NCBI GenBank assembly: GCA_033398695.1
Contig: CM065802.1
Location: forward strand, 208,463,096 to 208,527,095
Length of the DNA stretch: 64,000 nt
Source of the DNA: Orobanche coerulescens
Taxonomy: Eukaryota > Streptophyta > Magnoliopsida > Lamiales > Orobanchaceae
Direction of reading: 5' to 3'
The notes beneath the pieces are model-generated. The model saw nothing but the letters and a program-made list of their open reading frames with translations. It searched no databases and was not told the DNA's origin. The translations under genes were made by a program, and so were the position numbers. Shown in pieces: positions 58,580 to 64,000 of this stretch. Numbering within the stretch: position 1 is the first letter of the stretch; each line of letters opens with the position of its first letter.

Positions 58580-61500
58580 TCAAGACGAAAATAACTCGGG
58601 ATATCTAGACTTCATATCAGCTTCCGTTTCCCAGGTGGCTTCTTCCATTCTGTGACGTGACCATTGAACTTTGACCAAAACGATTGGTTTGTTTCTCAGT
58701 TGCTTAACTCGACTCTCGAGTATCTTAACCAGTCTTTCCTCAAACGTCCCATCCTGCGCGACTTCGATCTCGCCGAAATCAATGATATGACTGGGATCTG
58801 GTATATACCTCCGTAACTGGGATACGTGGAACACGTTATGAACATGGCACAATGACGGCGGCAATGCCAATCTGTATGCCAACTCCCCAACTCTCTCGAG
58901 GATCTCAAATGGTCCGATATATCTCGGACTCAGCTTTCCTTTCCTTCCCAAACGAAAGATTCCCCGAGTAGGAGAAACCTTCAAAAGCACATGGTCTCCA
59001 GTATTGAACTCCAATGGGCGACGACGTATGTCTGCGTAAGATTTCTGGCGACTCTGGGCGGTCAACAGCCTTTCACGAATCAAGGCTATCTTCTCTCGAG
59101 TCTGCACGATCAACTCTGGTTCTGTTCCGATCAAATCTGACGAATTGTCCCAAAGATAGGGCGTCTGCATCTCCTTCCGTATAATGCCTCAAACGGTGCC
59201 ATCTTAATGGAAGCATGCCAACTATTGTTGTAGGTAAATTCAATCAACGGTAGATGAACTTCCCAATCGTTTGACCAATCTAAGGCATGTGCCCTTAGCA
59301 TGTCTTCCACCATTTATGCAGTTCTCTCATTGTCCGTCGATCTGCGGGTGATAAGTATCTTGAAGTTCAATTCGGTCCCCAAGGCCTTATGAATCGCTTT
59401 CCAAAAGTGAGACACAAAACGGCCGTCTCGATCGAAACAATGGTCTTCGGCGTACCATGCAATCGAACTATCTCCGAAATAAATACTCGTGCCAACCTCT
59501 CTCGGTCCCCACGTATCCTTAATGCCTAGAAAATGAGTGATTTGGTTAAGCGATCAACTATCACCCAAATCATGTTCATTCCTATCCCGGTTCTCGGCAT
59601 ATTAGTTATAAAATCCAACGATATGTCCTCCCACTTCCATTCAGAATTGGGAGCGGCTTCAACATTCCAAAGAGTTGATGCTCAATCTTAACCTGCTGAC
59701 ACGTCAAGCATTTAGAAACAAAGTCCGCTACATCTTTCTTCATGTTGCCCCACCAGAAATTCTGCTTCAAGTCCTTATACATCTTACTGGTGCCCGGGTG
59801 GATAGAATAGGGCGAACTGTGAGCTTCCTTCATAATTGTCTGTTTTAGAACATCATCATCGGGAACGCAGAGTCGGTTCTGAAATCTCAAAACTCCATCA
59901 TCATGAATTATGAATCCGGGGGCCTTTCCTTTGATCACTTCATCACGTAACCGAATCATCAGAGGATCATCTGCCTGTCTAGATTTGATTCCTTCGGTTA
60001 ATGATGAAGTTATCTCCATCATGCACAATTGTCCTTGGACTCTTTGTAACCACACTTCAATTCCTTCACGAATCATCTCTCGTTGAAGGCTAAGTTGGGA
60101 GGTCAGCGTCTCCAGCATCTGGATAGAAACAGGCTTGCGGCTAAGTGCATCGGCCACTACATTCGCTTTGCCTGGATGATATAAAATCTCCAAGTCATAG
60201 TCCTTAATCAGTTCTAACCATCTTCTTTGCCGCATGTTCAACTCTTTCTGACTGAATATGTACTTGAGACTCTTATGATCCATAAAGATCTGACAGTGAG
60301 TCCCGTACAGATAATGCCTCCAGATCTTCAAAGCAAAAACCACTGCTCCTAGCTCCAAATCATGTGTTGGGTAATTTACTTAACAAGGTTTCAGATGTCG
60401 CGATGCATAAGCGATCACCTTATCATTCTGCATCAATACACACCCAATTCCTTGGTTCGAAGCATCACTGTAAACTATAAATCCTCCAGTTCCCTGTGGA
60501 AGTGATAGAATCGGTGCCGTCGTCAATCTCTTCTTCAATTCATCAAAGCTAATCTGACACAACTCATTCCACTCAAACTTTTGAGTTTTCTGCAGGAGTC
60601 GAGTAAGTGGGCGGGAGATTTTAGAAAACCCTTCCACGAATCGACGATAATATCCAGCAAGTCCTAAGAAGCTTCGGACTTCCTTCACGTTCTTTGGGGG
60701 CTTCCAATCCATAATTGCTTCGATCTTCTGAGGATCTACTCGGAATCCTTTAGCTGACACCACATGGCCGAGGAACATTACTTCGTTTAGCCAGAATTCA
60801 CAATTAGAAAGTTTGGCGTACAATTGCTCGTTTCTCAAAAGTTCCAATACAATCCGCAAATGCTGCGCATGTTCTTCCGGGCTCTTAGAATACACTAGAA
60901 TGTCATCAATGAACACGACCACAAATTTATCCAAAAATTCGATGAACACTCGGTTCATCAATTGCATAAATACGGCAGGTGCGTTAGTGAGACCAAACGG
61001 CATCACTACAAACTCATAATGTCCGTAGCGAGTTCTGAACGCTGATTTCGGAACATCAGATTCCTTAATCCTCAGCTGATGGTATCCTGATCTCAGATCG
61101 ATTTTAGAAAATACTGTTGCCCCTTGCAACTGGTCAAACAGATCATCAATCCGTGGCAACGGATACTTGTTCTTAATTGTCATCTTGTTCAGCTCTCGAT
61201 AGTCAATACACAGTCGGAGCGATCCATCCTTCTTTCGGACAAAAAGAACTGGCGCTCCCCAGGGTGAGACGCTTGGCTGAATATAGACCTTGTCCAGTAA
61301 CTCCTCCAGCTGCTTCTTCAGTTCGTACATCTCAGTAGGTGCCATACGATACGGCGCCTTAGAAATTGGTGTAGCTCCGGGTTCCAGCTCAATGGTAAAT
61401 TCCACATCCCTTCGTGGAGGTAGTCCAGGTAACTCGTCAGGAAATACATCTGGGAATTCGTTCACAACAGGAATGGATGAAAGTTCCACAATTTCGTCTT

Positions 61501-62110
61501 CTTTCTTCATTGCATAGCACCAGTACCCGATACAGCCCTGTTTCAACAATCTGACAGCTTTCATCGCCTTGATCAATTTTCCTGAGCTTCCCGGTTTCCA
61601 CCCCTCGAACAATATTTCGGAACCATCATCAGCGATCAGTGAGATATTCCTCCTTCGGTAGTTTACAATTGCTCCATACCGATTAAGCCAATCGTCTCCG
61701 AGTATCAGGTCATCTCCTTGCATTTCTATCACGATCAGATTTGAGAGCCACTCTCTGCCTCCAAATGATACAGGGAAATTTCTAGTTTCTAAGTTTCCGA
61801 CAATCCTCCCTCCACTCGGTAAACCAACAACATAAGGTTCACAAGTATGAAAACCGGAAATATTCAAACGATTTACACAAGACAAAGATATAAAAGAATG
61901 TGTAGCTCCTGTATCGAATAAAATGCTAACTGACTGGGAAAGGATCTGGACAGTACCTGATGCGACAACAGCATCCTGATCGTCTGTCCTCCTCATCTCG
62001 TACAGACGTGGGGGAGCAGATCCGGCACTCGATGTCCCCTTTCGGTCCCATTGTCCTCTGCCTCTTCCGCGGCCAAAATTCTGAGGCATCTGAACACTTT
62101 GCTGCGTCAT
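58580..62110 (-). pseudogene. Tekay pol (PR-RT-RNaseH-IN-chromodomain), broken
   Basis: On the minus strand: an Arg/Gly-rich gag tail, protease D-T-G (codon 61915-61913), a complete RT with F-I-D-D-I-L (Asp codons 60907-60902), and RNase H split by a stop at 60379-60377. The integrase H2C2 finger lies at about 59830-59690. A frameshift at about 59670-59610 comes near the first catalytic Asp. The integrase core (59600-59320) is readable only in fragments across frames, and its C-terminal part plus chromodomain (59170-58580) is open. RT itself is uninterrupted; integrase is clearly disabled. Confidence 0.9.
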
Positions 62111-63229
62111 TGAATCTGGCTTCCTCGATCGGCCTGTGGTGTACGGGCTCTAAAAGACTTTGCGGCCTTCTTCACAAAACATCGCCCGATGTCCTCTCGT
62201 CCACAATCAAAACATGTCACGGCGGAAGAGGGCAATTAAGTCGATAGTGCCCCGTCGGCGCAGATTAAAGCATTTCTGGTAACATCGGTAATAGTCGATG
62301 TCGCTCAAGTTCTTTCCGCTCCTAGCTGGGTGCGGAGGTTTCTTGAAGGAGTGAAAGGATGACTGGGCCTTATGGGCCCCATTTGTTCTTGTGCTCGTAA
62401 AAGTACCAGAGACTTTCTGCTTTCTTGGATTAGAAAATTTCTCCATAGCTGCTTCCTTAATCTCATATGCCAACGCCTTATCCTGGTATTGACGGAGTGT
62501 GGTACATTCAAATCCGGACATGTACCTCTGGATTTCTGGTTTCATCCTCATATCGAAATGGATCATCATTTCTGCATCTATTCTGACCAGATGTCGAACA
62601 AATGCTAGTTGTTGGTTAAACGTCTTAATCGCCTGGGATACTGACACATCAGAAGGCTGAGCGGAGAAAAACTCCCGAACTTTGGCTTCCCTCACAGGAC
62701 GAGGGCAATACTGAGCTTCCATCATCATTCTAAACTCTGTCCAATCGGCATCATGGTCTACAGGCCGGATGGCTTCCCACCATTCGGACGCTTCCCTATC
62801 GTAAAATATTGAGCGATAGAGGCTCTCCCGTCTCAGGCGCTTAATTCAGCCAAATATTTTCTCCAGTTCTTTCAACCAATGATCCCAGGTGGGAGTCTCA
62901 GAAATACCGTCGAATTTGGGTGGTTGCATCTTCGCCACCTCTTGAAACCACCGGTCACCTCGATTTCCCATGTCTGGGATCCCTTGCTGTCTCTATCCCT
63001 GCTGTAGTCCCACCGCTACTTGCATTCGGTCCACGACATGGGCGAACTGAGTCATCTGGTTCACCACTTGACGAAGGATCTCTGGTACAGCAGGATCTGC
63101 TTCGTTATTAATAGATTTTTGCGGCTCGCCTGAGCTATGACTGGCCTGATTAGAAGGCGACGCTTCCCTTTCAGCATTTCTTCGTCCGCGTCCACGACCG
63201 CGACCACGCCCACGTCCGCCTCTCAACAT
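62111..63229 (-). pseudogene. Tekay gag, broken
   Basis: The ATG at 63229 begins an Arg-Gly repeat (R-G-R-G-R-G), as in other Tekay gags. In-frame stops lie at about 62995-62993 and near 62845. The gag domain then reads through ([26 protein letters not shown]). A frameshift follows near 62240. The CCHC knuckle region (about 62215-62170) keeps C-F-D-C-G-R but not the His, so nucleic-acid binding is doubtful. Confidence 0.85.
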
Positions 63230-63444
63230 ACTGTAAGCATAAATACTCAATATACAGGAAACAACATCGTTCTAATATTCGAGTATAAAGAGACACAACA
63301 TGTAAAGAACGAGATAGAGTTTAGGAACTTACAACCACCGTTCGCATGAAGACGTGGCGGTGCGGTGATGTCATTCACGGCGGTTACCTCACAAGACATA
63401 AATGACCCTATTTTAACCCAACGGCCAAGATATCCATAATCTTA

Positions 63445-63456
63445 GCTCCGATACCA
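63445..63456 (-). promoter_or_regulatory. Primer binding site TGGTATCGGAGC
   Basis: Minus strand; same one-base variant as at 17958-17969. Confidence 0.85.
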
Positions 63457-63460
63457 TATT

Positions 63461-64000
63461 CGTAACACCCCGATATATTCAGAATATTATAGCCGTAAAT
63501 CCTTTACATAAGGATTTACAATGTCAAGAATTGAACAGACATTAAAAGGTACTAACGAATGGAAATAACGGAATTAAGATACAGCTTCTTACCAAATCGA
63601 AAGTACAATTGTTCAACAGAACTCAACAATACATCACCAAATTCAAATCCATCACAAATGACTTCGTACTCGAGTACTTATTGAAATAACCAAGAAACAA
63701 TGACAAATAAACCCTTTGAAACATCACTCGCACCCTCGTCATGCAGCTCCAGTGGTTGTTTTCCCGCTCTCCTGGATCCTGAACATAAACAAAATGCTCA
63801 CCCCCGAAGGGGTTAGCACAACGATGCTAGTACAAGTACCACAATATATTATTCATATCTCACGAAGAATAATAATGTAAACGACAAAATACCAACGAGT
63901 CTTCTCCTACAAGAAAACTCATAAATGACATACACAACTGATAATCACAACATGATATCATAACATACACATGGTAATTCCGTCGATCCAGCGTTCACTG
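63461..64000 (-). repeat. 5' LTR (right copy) of element 56185, partial
   Basis: Matches 56185-56740 with small clustered differences. Its outer base is C where T is expected. Hairpin at 63801-63812 as in the left copy. Continues past the window. Confidence 0.92.

Larger units (their letters stand above)
56185..64000 (-). mobile_element. Minus-strand Tekay-type chromovirus, runs off the right edge
   Basis: Left LTR 56185-58544 (3' LTR in element sense), polypurine tract, degraded gag-pol, primer site, and the start of the right LTR at 63461. On its own strand the LTRs start TGTAATATCCGG and end in a (G)GGTGTTACA-type terminus. AGCAT at 56180-56184 is the expected left target duplication; the right one is outside the window. 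Confidence 0.92.

Overview
The window is repeat-dense plant nuclear DNA, probably eudicot. It consists almost entirely of nested transposable elements. Signs of a plant are Ty3/gypsy chromoviruses with integrase chromodomains, a Ty1/copia gag, tRNA-Met and tRNA-Asp type primer sites, a CACTA transposon with a DUF4216 transposase, a tRNA-like SINE, and one decayed Bet v 1/PR-10 exon. No intact host gene, rRNA, tRNA gene or CRISPR array was found.

Layout, left to right. (1) 1-12303: minus-strand Ty1/copia element (gag, PBS, LTR) whose LTR is split by a Tekay-type chromovirus (1925-10936, target duplication ATAGG) with an open 1344-codon gag/pol frame. (2) 12304-20902: foldback MITE split by a minus-strand, non-coding LTR element with 2.8 kb LTRs (12599-20764, duplication ATATG). 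(3) 21242-23260: the 3' end of a CACTA transposon. (4) 23696-26400: a small MITE-like element, the Bet v 1 relic, microsatellites and AT-rich DNA. (5) 26399-36480: an old LTR relic carrying a three-LTR tandem element (27034-35793, duplication TCTAG) and a SINE (36124-36352, 13-bp duplication). Each internal part of the tandem element keeps the same 240-residue ORF, which I do not recognise. (6) 36500-64000: a nested tower. A TAT-like relic holds a Tekay-type LTR. That LTR holds a 1.45 kb Mutator-like foldback and is split by a gag-only (TR-GAG type) element. Its 3' LTR is split by a Tekay element whose gag-pol frame has six stop codons and no frameshift. That element's 3' LTR is split by a copia LTR, and this in turn by a minus-strand Tekay element running off the right edge.

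Functionally the non-coding elements (non-coding Tekay-like, gag-only, orphan-ORF tandem) would have to borrow enzymes from autonomous relatives such as 1925-10936, whose gag is itself broken. Two architectures recur across LTR families: clustered palindromes about 12-16 bp upstream of a TATA box, and a C-run/G-run hairpin just before an acceptor-like AG. They are the strongest candidates for undescribed regulatory structure. All percentages and comparisons are by eye; no alignment or database search was run.
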